Shown: positions 1 to 8,298, counted from the first letter of the stretch. The stretch: 34,555 nt of DNA from Lysobacteraceae bacterium (GCA_028871555.1 JAGWNA010000033.1:1-34555); one strand, 5' to 3'. The notes: generated by a model not told the origin, from the letters alone. Translations and numbers: made by a program.

Positions 1-374
1 ACGACGTTGCGTGGCCCTGGCAGGTAAGTACGCCGCTTCAGACGCTCGCGTTGAAGCCTGATGTCCGCCGCATGTGCTCGAAGCAAGTCGTCCACGAACG
101 TCTTGCCCACGCACATGCCATCGGCCATGTGTCGGCGATTGAAGATTGCCGACACCTTGCGGCAACTCAGTCCCGAGCGTGCGGCCAGCGCGATCACCTC
201 GTCACGCACCCACGCCGGCTTGGCGCGGTGATGCAACGGTGATGACGCAGGAGTGATGCGATAGCCGGTCCGGCGTGGCGGTGCCGCTGCCTGCCGCCAG
301 CGGAACAGTCGGCAAAGACACGGACGCATCCAGCTCCACCAGAGCATGGACAGCGCAAACCAAAGCATGGGCAT
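1..374 (-). CDS. Integrase/transposase (rve/DDE type), N-terminal part, cut by window edge
   Basis: The gene reads leftwards and runs off the window, so only about 124 codons are visible and the catalytic DDE core is missing. Residues 1-25 are hydrophobic and Trp-rich. From about residue 50 the sequence has the pattern I associate with integrase-type transposases: KPAWVRDEVIALAA, then CRKVSAIFNRR and VGKTFVDDLL, which read as a helix-turn-helix-like segment before the rve domain, followed by PGPRN. In complete relatives this is followed by the first catalytic Asp block. ATG at 372-374 is taken as the start; a second in-frame ATG lies at 366-368 and neither has a clear Shine-Dalgarno. The role would be DNA transposition. 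The family is recognised by pattern only, and whether the element is intact cannot be judged here. Confidence 0.7.
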   Translation of the reverse strand, partial: MPMLWFALSMLWWSWMRPCLCRLFRWRQAAAPPRRTGYRITPASSPLHHRAKPAWVRDEVIALAARSGLSCRKVSAIFNRRHMADGMCVGKTFVDDLLRAHAADIRLQRERLKRRTYLPGPRNV

Positions 375-419
375 GTGTTCATCGGGGCGATGAAGACCTA
401 TCCGTGTCCGGTGGGTTTT

Positions 420-435
420 GTTTAGTCTGCTAAAC
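420..435. repeat. Short perfect inverted repeat GTTTAG-tctg-CTAAAC
   Basis: Six-base arms with a 4-base spacer, about 45 bp upstream of the transposase start and AT-rich against a GC-rich background. It could be a repressor operator, the hairpin of a weak terminator (TTTT follows on the plus strand), or lie near the end of the mobile element. No second copy was noticed in the window. Confidence 0.4.
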
Positions 436-618
436 TTTTCGCGGACGCGTGGAAGCTGTAGAGGGCATCGAGGCCGCATCGTCGGTGCCCGTTCTTCGAC
501 AATCCGAACGGTGGCTCCGACGCTGTCTGTGCGTGCCGGAGCTGCCGCTATCGGGCACCATCGACAGCGCGTTTTCCGCTGTGCCTGCCCCGTGGTGCGC
601 TCGTCTCGCTCGGCCGAC

Positions 619-848
619 AACCGCGTGGTGGTGAGCAACGGCAGCCCGCTCGACGTCGATCGCTTCGGGCAGCCGATACGCAGGGGCGTTCGGTGGAGCC
701 GTATGCGGTAGTGCCGCACGTACACGGATCTGCGCGGGGGGCACCGGGCAACCGGCGTCCCTACCGCAACCCGAACGATCGCCCGATCGCTCCCGCTTTG
801 CCCTTGCTGCGGCCGTCGGAGGGTAAGGTAAACTTGATGACGCAGTAG
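619..848 (+). pseudogene. Possible frameshifted coding remnant
   Basis: No convincing intact gene lies between the transposase start (374) and the end of the GNAT gene (851). Two stretches look protein-like in different plus-strand frames. About 619-690 reads NRVVVSNGSPLDVDRFGQPI, and about 691-848 reads VEPYAVVPHVHG, then RRPYRNPNDRPIAPALPLL and EGKVNLMTQ before a TAG stop at 846-848. Joining them needs one frameshift near 690. I do not recognise a family. It may be an inactivated gene flanking the mobile element, or a chance open stretch in GC-rich DNA. Confidence 0.25.
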
Positions 849-850
849 TA

Positions 851-1393
851 CTAGGCTGCCGTCCACTTCATCGGCAGATGTGTTCCGTCGCCCTGGGCTG
901 CCTCGAAACCCAGGCGCTGGTAGAGCCTGCGTGCCTCGGTGTTGCGATGATCCACGTGCAATGTCACTGCGCAGCCGCCCGCCCGGGCCAACTGCTGGAC
1001 ATGTGCGATCAATGCGCTACCGACGCCCTTTCTCCGCGCCGATTCCAGCAGGGCGATGTCGACAATCCGGAAGTCCGGCGGCTGACGCAGCAGGTATACG
1101 CGGCCGACCGGCTGTCGGCCGCGCTCGATGATCAGGAAATCGCTGCGACCGTAGTACGTCACGTAGTGCCGATGCTGCAGGTCGAACTGGCTGTCCAGAA
1201 AAGCCTGTTTGACGTCGGGTGGCCATGGCACGGGGGAGAGTTCGTTTGCACGCGTCTCGCGGTAGAGCGCGCGCAAAAAAGCCATGTCGGCATCGTTGGC
1301 CGGACGCAGTGCGAACCCGTGTTCGTGCAGGCTTGCCGGCGCATGCGGATGATCCGCATGGCCGGCCGGAAAAGCCGGCAGGACCTGCTGCAT
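851..1393 (-). CDS. GNAT family N-acetyltransferase
   Basis: 180 residues, last gene of a four-gene minus-strand operon. The GNAT fold covers about residues 27-175. The acetyl-CoA pyrophosphate-binding loop is ARRKGVGSAL (119-128), matching the Q/RxxGxG/A motif A, and is followed by the usual helix (LIAHVQQLA). RRLYQRLGF at 155-163 is the motif B end of the fold. It would transfer an acetyl group from acetyl-CoA to an amine; the substrate is unknown. The ATG (1391-1393) shares one base with the stop of the preceding tail-collar gene (TGATG), and no strong Shine-Dalgarno is visible, so translation is probably coupled. This suggests it acts on, or together with, the collar proteins. The first ~25 His/Pro-rich residues lie outside the domain, so a later start cannot be excluded. 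Confidence 0.88.
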   Translation of the reverse strand: MQQVLPAFPAGHADHPHAPASLHEHGFALRPANDADMAFLRALYRETRANELSPVPWPPDVKQAFLDSQFDLQHRHYVTYYGRSDFLIIERGRQPVGRVYLLRQPPDFRIVDIALLESARRKGVGSALIAHVQQLARAGGCAVTLHVDHRNTEARRLYQRLGFEAAQGDGTHLPMKWTAA

Positions 1394-1926
1394 CAGTCGA
1401 AGCTCGGGTAGGCTCCGCTCAAGGCGATGCAGAAATTCAAGGCCAGGAACGGCTGCCGGTTGTCATGTGGGGCACCGCTGCCTGACGGGCCCAATGTATT
1501 GGGCGCGAATGTCGTCGTAGGTGGCGTGCCGGCAATGAAGGGCCTGCTGTTCTGCGGCGGAACGATGCCGTAGTTGGCGGCAGGTGCGGCGCTGTGCTTG
1601 CCGGTATCGGGCTGGTTGAACACGTTCAGTGCATGCGCGTGCGAGGGCATGCTTGCCTGGTTCAGCGTCACGCTGCTGTCGCCGAACGTGTCGCCGACAT
1701 CGCGCGGCGTCAGGCCGGGGCCGGTGCCCTGGCTGCATGGCGCGCGTGCGCTGAAATTGGGCAGCTGGAACGTGGTCTGCCCATTGCCGCCGTAGGTGGT
1801 GCCGAGCAGCGAGAACAGCGCCGTGTATTGCGAGATGGGCAAGGTGGCGCCATTGCAGGTGGCCCATCCCCGCGGCGGGAAGTTGAAGCCGAAAAGCTGG
1901 ATTTCGCCCAGAAACGGTGTGGTCAT
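1393..1926 (-). CDS. Phage tail collar domain protein (third in tandem)
   Basis: 177 residues. The N-terminal tail-collar domain (about residues 5-60) is clear: LGEIQLFGFNFPPRGWATCN, then LPISQYTALFSLLGTTYGG and FQLPNFSAR. After a Gly/Pro/Thr-rich middle the protein has MPSHAHALN and ends NRQPFLALNFCIALSG-YPSFD. This is the architecture of the microcystin-dependent-protein (MdpB/MrpC-like) tail-collar family: short stand-alone proteins resembling the tip of phage tail fibres, found in many non-phage loci. Shine-Dalgarno GAGGAAA precedes the ATG. It lacks a signal peptide. It is a paralogue of the next two genes, and its stop codon overlaps the GNAT start. Function is not established; a surface-adhesin or particle-tip role is inference. 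Confidence 0.88.
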   Translation of the reverse strand: MTTPFLGEIQLFGFNFPPRGWATCNGATLPISQYTALFSLLGTTYGGNGQTTFQLPNFSARAPCSQGTGPGLTPRDVGDTFGDSSVTLNQASMPSHAHALNVFNQPDTGKHSAAPAANYGIVPPQNSRPFIAGTPPTTTFAPNTLGPSGSGAPHDNRQPFLALNFCIALSGAYPSFD

Positions 1927-1989
1927 GTCGGTTTCCTCGAGATATGTCGTTGCGGCAGTCCGGATCGCCGGCAGGCGGGCGCCGGCGAT

Positions 1990-2520
1990 TCATCCCTGCG
2001 AGGGATAGATGCCCTCCCACGCGATGCAGAACGATGCGGCCAGCGTGGGCATCGTGTTTTCGTGAGGCTGGCTGCCGCCTGTGTTCGCGATCGAGGCAGC
2101 GTTGAGCGCGAAGCCTTGCAGGCCGGCAACATCGGTGGTGTACATGGTGTCGCCACTGACGGTGCCGAGCTCGACGGCTGCGGAAGGAGCATTGGCGTTG
2201 GCGTCCGCCGAGGTGGCTGCCCAGGTGTGCGTATGCGGCGGCAGGTTGGCAGGCATCAGCGTGACGTTCTCGCTGCCGCCGGCCTGTCCCAGCACGCGCG
2301 GCGACAGGCCGGGGCCGGCACCCATGTGCACCGGCAACTGGCCGCGCAGGTCGGGTACCGCGAAGGTGCTCGTCCCGTCGCCGCCGTAGGTGGTGCCGAG
2401 CAGCGAATACAGAACGTCGTATTGCGCGATGGGCAGAAGGCTGCCGTTGCAGGCAATCCATCCGGAAGGGATGCGCGGAAAGGCGAACAGCCGGATCTCT
2501 CCGACATAGGGCGTGGTCAT
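1990..2520 (-). CDS. Phage tail collar domain protein (second in tandem)
   Basis: 176 residues with the same plan as its neighbours: collar domain at residues 5-60 (VGEIRLFAFPRIPSGWIACN, LLPIAQYDVLYSLLGTTYGG, FAVPDLRGQLPVHMG), a middle segment containing the conserved LPPHTHTW, and a C-terminus SQPHENTMPTLAASFCIAWE. It differs clearly from the flanking paralogues, so the array is an old duplication, not a recent one. GGAG six bases before the ATG is a good ribosome binding site. It lies 63 bp from the downstream collar gene and 39 bp from the upstream one, consistent with one operon. Same family and same uncertainty about role as the other copies. Confidence 0.88.
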   Translation of the reverse strand: MTTPYVGEIRLFAFPRIPSGWIACNGSLLPIAQYDVLYSLLGTTYGGDGTSTFAVPDLRGQLPVHMGAGPGLSPRVLGQAGGSENVTLMPANLPPHTHTWAATSADANANAPSAAVELGTVSGDTMYTTDVAGLQGFALNAASIANTGGSQPHENTMPTLAASFCIAWEGIYPSQG

Positions 2521-2559
2521 GGCGGACTCCAGGTGTTGACTTCGGTGATCGGCAACGCA

Positions 2560-3093
2560 TCAGTTGCGCGACGGGAAATAACCGGTCAGTGCGATGTTGA
2601 AGTTGACGACGCGGAACGGTTGCATGTTTTCGTGTGGTGCGCTGCCGCCGGTCATGCCCACGGTCTGTGCGTTCAGTGCCGCCTGCGGGCCGCCGGCAGG
2701 CGCATAGATGGACTCCGGTGCGCTGCTGCCGTAAAGCGTGTCGGTGGGATTCCTCACGCCGCCTGCCGCACCCGAGGCCTGTGCCGTGTGGGTGTGGACG
2801 GGCAGGTTCGGCCCCTGCAGCGCCACGCTTTCGGTGCCGCCGGCGCTGCCCTGGACGATGGCGGCGGGTTGCCAGGCGGGGTCCGCCGAGGGGCCTGCGC
2901 CCAGCGGCACGCGTCCGCGCAGGTCGGGCAGGGCGAAGTTCGTCGTCCCGTTGCCGCCGTACTGGGTTCCCAGCAGCGAAAACAGCGCCTGGTTCTGATT
3001 GATCGGCAGCAATTGACCATTGCATGCCGCGAAGCCTTTGGGTGGAAATCCGAAACCCGCCAGCATGATTTGCCCGATATATACCTCAGCCAT
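2560..3093 (-). CDS. Phage tail collar domain protein (first in tandem)
   Basis: 177 residues, first gene of the collar/GNAT operon. Collar domain: YIGQIMLAGFGFPPKGFAAC, LPINQNQALFSLLGTQYGG and FALPDLRGRVPLGAG (residues 4-65). Then LPVHTHTAQ and the terminal block SAPHENMQPFRVVNFNIALT. The start is fixed at ATG 3091-3093 by a strong Shine-Dalgarno (AAGGGGGA, 8-9 bases upstream). The frame stays open much further upstream to 3840, but that extension overlaps the divergent gene and is Arg/Pro-rich noise. It faces away from the autotransporter gene across 358 bp of intergenic DNA. Related collar trios occur in other proteobacterial genomes without phage structural genes, and none are seen here. 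Confidence 0.9.
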   Translation of the reverse strand: MAEVYIGQIMLAGFGFPPKGFAACNGQLLPINQNQALFSLLGTQYGGNGTTNFALPDLRGRVPLGAGPSADPAWQPAAIVQGSAGGTESVALQGPNLPVHTHTAQASGAAGGVRNPTDTLYGSSAPESIYAPAGGPQAALNAQTVGMTGGSAPHENMQPFRVVNFNIALTGYFPSRN

Positions 3094-3451
3094 CGGTTCA
3101 ATCCCCCTTGCAAGATTGTGAAACGGATGCCACCCCCGTTGAGCGCGGAATACTTTCCTCCACAAACCTTCGACATACAAGCACCTGCGCTGCCCGGGGT
3201 TCTCGAGGGGATTCCGGCCCAGGGCTGGGGGGACTGGCGCCTGAATGGTTTTCCTGATCCAATGAAAGGGTAAATGCGGACGTCGGGGGGCGGCAGCATT
3301 CATATCCTGGAATGGCATTGTGGAATCTCGCTGCCTTGAAAATCGGGCAGCGCATTTTTCGCTGCATTCGTTTTTGGCCGTGACGTCGCAATGACGTATC
3401 GGCCATGGCGAAGCCGGGAACTGACAAGGCTGGGAACAGGGGGAGACTGGC
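3094..3451. promoter_or_regulatory. Divergent intergenic region between collar operon and autotransporter
   Basis: 358 bp separating the two divergent starts, so both promoters should lie here. A direct repeat TGACGT (TGACGTCGCAATGACGT) occurs around 3380-3396, followed by GGCCATGG. AT-richer tracts sit at about 3255-3275 and 3350-3370. No convincing -35/-10 pair could be assigned by eye on either strand. No gene is seen in it. Confidence 0.35.
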
Positions 3452-6400
3452 ATGTCGCATCGTCTGACGGGACGGGTTGCCGCAGATCCGCTGGAGTGGG
3501 GCCGGCAAATATTCCGGGGAATACGGCGGCCGATCGCCGGCGGCCCGCCGGTCCTGCGCGGGGGGGCGATCCGCCTGCGGCGGCAAGCGGCCGGAGCCAT
3601 GCGGCGACTGGCGATGCTGGCGCTGGTTGCCGCCGGTCCGGCGTGGCCGATGGCCGCGCATGCCGCCACCAGTACCGAGTGCCCGTCGCCCCAGACGATG
3701 ACGGTGGCATCCGGCGGAACGGCCACGGTCGACCTCAGTGGATGTTCCGTCTTTGGACTGGACGGCGTATCGGTGGAACCTTCCCACGGCAGCCTCCCCA
3801 ACGTGGATCCCGTCGTTGGAAATGCATCCGGCCTGGTCACCTACGTCAACAACGGCGACGGTGCACTGTCGGACACGTTCGTGGTGCTGGACGACAGCAG
3901 TGGCACGATCACGTTCAACGTCACGGTCCAGGCGCCGGTTTCGGCGATCACGGTCAGCCCGGCGAGTCTGCCCACGCCGGTCATCGGCACGGCGTACAGC
4001 GAGACGCTGAGCGCAACCGGCGGGGTGGCGCCGTACACCTACAGCGCCACCGGAGTGCCGCCGGGCCTGACGCTGTCCCCGGGCGGGGTCATTTCCGGCA
4101 CCCCGACCGGCTTCGGGTCGTTCGTGATGTCGGTGTCGGCCACCGATTCGACGACGCCCACGGCACTGACCGCCACCAAAAATTACTCGTTCACGATCGC
4201 CCAGCCGGTACTGAGCGTGGCCACGCCGCCCAACGCCACGGTCGGCCTGGCCTACAGCCAGCAGCTGGTGGTCAGCGGCGGCACGCCGCCGTATTACAAC
4301 TATGCCTTGTCATCCGGCGCCTTGCCGGCCGGCCTCAGCCTTTCCGGCAGCGGCCTGATCACCGGCACGCCGACCACGGCCGGCAGCGACACGTTCCAGA
4401 TATCGGTGTTCGACAGTTCGAGCGGCATCGCGCCCTACTTCGCGATCCTTTCCGTCACCTTGACGGTCGACCCGGCACCGACGATCACGTTGAGTCCGGC
4501 CTCACTCGGTCCATTGACCGTGGGTGCGGCCTATAGCCAGACGATCACCCCCAGCGGCGGCACGGCGCCTTATGCCTTCAGCGTGAGCGCGGGGGCGCTG
4601 CCCGCCGGCCTTGCCTTGAATGCCTCGACGGGCGTGCTGTCGGGAACACCGACGGCCGGCGGCGCCTACAACTTTACCGTGGGCGTGCACGATTCCGGTG
4701 CGGGCACTGGATCGCAGGCCTATAGCGTCACCGTGCAGGCGCCCACCATCGCGCTCACGCCGGCCACCCTGACGGCCGCTACCCAGGGCACGGCCTACAA
4801 TGCCAGTCTCGCGGCCAGCGGCGGCACGGCGCCGTACAGCTTCGGCGTGAGCGCCGGCGCGCTGCCGGCCGGCCTGTCGCTGTCCAGCGGTGGTGCGCTG
4901 AGCGGCACGCCGACGGTGTCGGGCAGCTTCACCTTCACCGTTACGGCGACCGACAGCAGCACCGGCGCCGGCGCGCCGTTCACGGCCACGCGCAGCTATA
5001 CCCTCACGGTGAATGCGGCCGTGCCGGTGATCAGCCCCACCTCGCTGCCGGCCGGCAGCGCAGGGGTTGCCTACAGCCAGGGCATCAGCGCCAGCGGTGG
5101 CACCGCACCGTATACCTTCGTGGTATCCGCCGGCAGCCTGCCGGCAGGTCTCACGCTCAGCAGCAGTGGCAGTCTTTCTGGCACGCCCACCGCTGCCGGC
5201 AGCTTCGCTTTCACCGTCCAGGTCACGGACGCGGCCAGCACCACCGCGACGCAGGCGTACACGCTCACCATCGCCGCACCGACCGTGACGCTGAGTCCGG
5301 CGACGTTGCCGGCGGCGACGGCGGAGAGTGCGTACAGCCAGGGCATCGGTGCCAGCGGCGGCACGGCGCCGTACAGCTTCGGCGTGAGCGCCGGCGCGTT
5401 GCCGGCCGGCCTGACGCTGTCCAGCGGCGGTGCGCTGAGCGGCACGCCGACGGTGTCGGGCAGCTTCACCTTCAGCGTCACGGCGACCGACAGCAGCACC
5501 GGTGCCGGCGCGCCGTTCACGGCCACGCGCAGCTATACCCTGCAGGTCAATGCGCCGAGCATCGCGCTGAACCCGGCCAGCTTGCCGAATCCGCAGGCCG
5601 GTGCGGCCTACAGCCAGCAGCTTGCGGCCAGCGGTGGCACCGGCAGCTACGCTTTTGCGGTCACGGCCGGCAGCCTGCCGACCGGACTGAGCCTGAGCGC
5701 CGGCGGCCTGCTCGCCGGCACACCGGCCACGGCGGCCAGTTTCAGCTTTACGGTCACGGCCACGGACAGCCTGCATTTCAGCGGCAGCCAGGCCTATACG
5801 GCCACCGTGGGGCAACCGCGGCCGGTGGCCGTCGACGATGCTGCAGCCACCGCCGCGAATGCAGCGGTGACCGTGGCGGTGACCGCCAACGACAGCGGCC
5901 CGATCGCCAGCATCGCGATAGTTCACGCACCGGCCCACGGCACCGCCAGCATCAGCGGTCTCGATGTGGTCTACACGCCGGCCAGCAACTATTTCGGCAG
6001 CGACACGCTGACCTACACCGCAAGCGGCCCGGGCGGCACTTCGGCGGCGGCTGCCGTCAGCATCACGGTGACGCCGCTGGCAGTGCCGACCGCGGTGGCG
6101 CAGACCGCGAGCGTGCTGGCCGGCAAACCGGTGACGATCGATGCTGCGGCGGGCGCCAGCGGCGGACCGTTCACCGGAGTTGCCATCGTCACGCCGCCCG
6201 GCGCTGGCACGCTGGCGATCAGCGGCACCGACATGGTGTTCACGCCGGCGGCCACGGCTTCCGGCCATGTGGTCTTCAGCTACAGCCTGTCGAACGCCTT
6301 CGGTACTTCGGCACCGGCCACCGTGACGGTGACGGTGAATCCGCTGCCGGTGGCGGTGTCGCGCAGCGTGAACGCGATCGCCGGCGTGCCGCTGCAGGTG

Positions 6401-7771
6401 GATCTGACCGGCGGCGCCAGCGGCGGGCCGTTCACGGCGGCCACGCTGGTGTCGATGACGCCGGCCAATCTCGGCACGGCCAGCATCACCCCCGCCAATG
6501 GCGGCTACCAGCTGGATTTCACGCCCAGCGCCAGCGCCGGCGGAGACGTCGTGGTGAGCTTCACGCTGGCCAATGCCTATGCCACGTCCACTGCCGGCAC
6601 CGTCACGATCTCGATCGCGCCGCGCAGCGACCCGTCGAAGGATGCCCAGGTGCTGGGCCTGCTCGGTGCACAAGCCGAAGCCATGCGCCGCTTCGCCAGT
6701 GGCCAGATCAACAACTTCCAGCAGCGGCTGGAGACGATGCACGGTGACGGCATTGGCGGGGGACGGTTCGACAACGGCATTTCGCTGGTGCCGTCCTTCA
6801 TTCGCCAGCCTGGGTACGGGCTGGCGGCCAATGACCGCAACCGGCTGAACGGGCCGGATGCCAATTGGCGCTATCTGGTCGAGCCGTCGCAGGACGCGCC
6901 GTCGCCGGCAGCGGTCGTGCCCGGTTTGCCGTCGAACATGGCGGTATGGACGCAAGGGGCGATCGATTTCGGTACGCGCGATCCGCGCGCCGGCAACAGC
7001 GGCAGCGGCTTCGACTTCCATACGTCCGGTCTGAGCGCCGGTGCCGATTATCGCGTCAACCCGAGCTTCGCGTTCGGCGCAGGCATCGGTTACGGCCACG
7101 ACAACAGCAGCATCGGCCACAACGGCAGCCGCAGCAAGGCCGACAGTTACAGCCTCGCGTTCTATGCGAGCTTCCATCCGGGTGCGGCGACTTACATCGA
7201 TGGACTGGCCGGCTACCAGACGATATCGTTCGACTCGCACCGGTTCGTCACCGAAAGCGGCGGCTATCTGGACGGCCATCGCCATGCCAGCCAGTTCTTC
7301 GCTTCGCTTTCGGGCGGCTACGATTATCGCCATGGGCGCTTCCACCTGAATCCCTACGGGCGTATCGACAGCGCATCGGGCACGCTGGACGGCTATACCG
7401 AAAAGGGCGACAGCATCTATGTGCTCAGCTATCGCAGGGAGACCGTGAACACCACCACCGGCAGTTTCGGTCTGCGCATCGATTACCAGGACACCGTCTC
7501 GATGGGCATGCTGGTTCCGCAGCTGCGGTTGGAGTACCAGCATGATTTCCAGGGCGCCACCAGCGCCACGCTCGGCTACGCCGATCTGCTGTCAGGGCCG
7601 CTTCCACGTGCCAGCATCGTCGGCCTGAACCAGAACCGGCTGCTGCTGGGTATCGGTGCCAGCATGCAGACCTGGAAAGGTCTGGCCCTGCGGTTCGAGT
7701 ACCAACGCCAGTTCGGCACCAGCGGCGAAACCGACCAGTCGGTGCTGCTCAATCTGCAGAAGAGGTTCTGA
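3452..7771 (+). CDS. Autotransporter with He_PIG-type Ig repeats and C-terminal beta-barrel
   Basis: 1439 residues. Residues 1-49 form an unusually long basic N-region, followed by a hydrophobic stretch (LAMLALVAAGPAWPMAAHA) and likely cleavage after AHA near residue 73: an extended signal peptide of autotransporter type. The passenger has an N-terminal Ig/cadherin-like module with two Cys (to ~160) and seven He_PIG repeats (about 166-788; SGGTAPY, LPAGLSLSS and SGTPT motifs). Three further Ig-like modules follow (about 789-1058), the first with PVAVDDAAATA and ANDSG typical of cadherin-like domains. A linker leads to a beta-barrel from ~1160 ending in Phe (NLQKRF). It should be secreted by the type V pathway and displayed on the surface, probably in adhesion or biofilm. 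The start has Shine-Dalgarno AGGGGGAG; an in-frame ATG at 3599 is less well placed. Confidence 0.92.
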   Translation: MSHRLTGRVAADPLEWGRQIFRGIRRPIAGGPPVLRGGAIRLRRQAAGAMRRLAMLALVAAGPAWPMAAHAATSTECPSPQTMTVASGGTATVDLSGCSVFGLDGVSVEPSHGSLPNVDPVVGNASGLVTYVNNGDGALSDTFVVLDDSSGTITFNVTVQAPVSAITVSPASLPTPVIGTAYSETLSATGGVAPYTYSATGVPPGLTLSPGGVISGTPTGFGSFVMSVSATDSTTPTALTATKNYSFTIAQPVLSVATPPNATVGLAYSQQLVVSGGTPPYYNYALSSGALPAGLSLSGSGLITGTPTTAGSDTFQISVFDSSSGIAPYFAILSVTLTVDPAPTITLSPASLGPLTVGAAYSQTITPSGGTAPYAFSVSAGALPAGLALNASTGVLSGTPTAGGAYNFTVGVHDSGAGTGSQAYSVTVQAPTIALTPATLTAATQGTAYNASLAASGGTAPYSFGVSAGALPAGLSLSSGGALSGTPTVSGSFTFTVTATDSSTGAGAPFTATRSYTLTVNAAVPVISPTSLPAGSAGVAYSQGISASGGTAPYTFVVSAGSLPAGLTLSSSGSLSGTPTAAGSFAFTVQVTDAASTTATQAYTLTIAAPTVTLSPATLPAATAESAYSQGIGASGGTAPYSFGVSAGALPAGLTLSSGGALSGTPTVSGSFTFSVTATDSSTGAGAPFTATRSYTLQVNAPSIALNPASLPNPQAGAAYSQQLAASGGTGSYAFAVTAGSLPTGLSLSAGGLLAGTPATAASFSFTVTATDSLHFSGSQAYTATVGQPRPVAVDDAAATAANAAVTVAVTANDSGPIASIAIVHAPAHGTASISGLDVVYTPASNYFGSDTLTYTASGPGGTSAAAAVSITVTPLAVPTAVAQTASVLAGKPVTIDAAAGASGGPFTGVAIVTPPGAGTLAISGTDMVFTPAATASGHVVFSYSLSNAFGTSAPATVTVTVNPLPVAVSRSVNAIAGVPLQVDLTGGASGGPFTAATLVSMTPANLGTASITPANGGYQLDFTPSASAGGDVVVSFTLANAYATSTAGTVTISIAPRSDPSKDAQVLGLLGAQAEAMRRFASGQINNFQQRLETMHGDGIGGGRFDNGISLVPSFIRQPGYGLAANDRNRLNGPDANWRYLVEPSQDAPSPAAVVPGLPSNMAVWTQGAIDFGTRDPRAGNSGSGFDFHTSGLSAGADYRVNPSFAFGAGIGYGHDNSSIGHNGSRSKADSYSLAFYASFHPGAATYIDGLAGYQTISFDSHRFVTESGGYLDGHRHASQFFASLSGGYDYRHGRFHLNPYGRIDSASGTLDGYTEKGDSIYVLSYRRETVNTTTGSFGLRIDYQDTVSMGMLVPQLRLEYQHDFQGATSATLGYADLLSGPLPRASIVGLNQNRLLLGIGASMQTWKGLALRFEYQRQFGTSGETDQSVLLNLQKRF
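3947..5817 (+). repeat. Seven tandem He_PIG repeats inside the autotransporter
   Basis: Repeats of roughly 85-92 codons begin near residues 166, 252, 340, 428, 520, 607 and 699. Each contains a Pro-rich start (SPASLP), an AYSQ motif, SGGTAPY, AGALPAGL, SGTPT and a closing TATDS. Repeats 4 and 6 are nearly identical at DNA level: positions 4814-5003 against 5351-5540 show about six mismatches by eye over 190 bp. The other pairs are much more diverged. Confidence 0.85.
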
Positions 7772-7788
7772 ACAGGGGAGGTGCGGAC

Positions 7789-8199
7789 TCAGCCTTGCCG
7801 GTACAGCTTCATCAGCCCGACCACGCCCAGGCCCCACACGCCGTTGAGCAGCAGTGCGCCGGCGATCAGCTTCGGATCGAAGCCGCCGGCCATCGGCAGG
7901 CCATGGAGCGGAAACACCACGAACAGCGCCACGATGCTGGGCAGCAGCGCGCCCCAGATCGCACCCCACAGCCAGCGCTTGCCGCCGTGCCGATTGACGA
8001 CAAGCGCCCACAGCGCGATGCCCCACAGGCCACCCCAGAAGGCCAGCGACAATACTGCCGGCACGCCCAGCGGCGGCACGGGTGCCATGTTCCATGCCGG
8101 ATGCGGAAATGCGCCGATCGCATGCAGCAGTTGCAGCAGCCCCTGGTGGAATACCAGGGTGGAAACGAAACCCGCAACAAAGGCCAGTAGCCACTTCAT
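7789..8199 (-). CDS. Small integral membrane protein, function unknown
   Basis: 136 residues with four likely membrane segments: about 2-26 (LLAFVAGFVSTLVFHQGLL), 47-70 (VPAVLSLAFWGGLWGIALWAL), 77-100 (LWGAIWGALLPSIVALFVVF) and 110-132. Short loops contain few charged residues (NRHGGKR between the second and third segments). No enzymatic motif is visible, and the family is unrecognised beyond a generic conserved inner-membrane protein. Shine-Dalgarno GAGGAGA lies six bases before the ATG. It ends 15 bp from the convergent autotransporter stop. It lies 99 bp downstream of the esterase-like gene on the same strand and may be cotranscribed with it. Confidence 0.75.
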   Translation of the reverse strand: MKWLLAFVAGFVSTLVFHQGLLQLLHAIGAFPHPAWNMAPVPPLGVPAVLSLAFWGGLWGIALWALVVNRHGGKRWLWGAIWGALLPSIVALFVVFPLHGLPMAGGFDPKLIAGALLLNGVWGLGVVGLMKLYRQG

Positions 8200-8298
8200 G
8201 GGAATCTCCTCAGCGGTCGGCGCGCCGGATCTTCGGCTTGCGCAGCACCGACCGGCTCCGGTGACGCGCTGCGATGGCGAGGGTGGTCCGGTCGCCGC

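Noticed and set aside
1463..3025. Minus-strand open frame of 520 codons through the collar genes in another phase
   Set aside because: Arg/His-rich shadow; the three collar frames each have their own ribosome site and clear domain.
851..3093. Prophage or tailocin region
   Set aside because: Only collar-domain genes are present; there are no sheath, tube, baseplate, capsid, lysis or integrase genes next to them.
3947..5817. CRISPR array or satellite DNA
   Set aside because: The repeats are about 260-270 bp, coding, and diverged as Ig modules; they are not short direct repeats with unique spacers.
4502..7543. Minus-strand open frame of about 1000 codons antisense to the autotransporter
   Set aside because: It mirrors the repeated plus-strand code and is Arg/Ala-rich without recognisable domains. 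The plus-strand protein has signal, repeats and beta-barrel.
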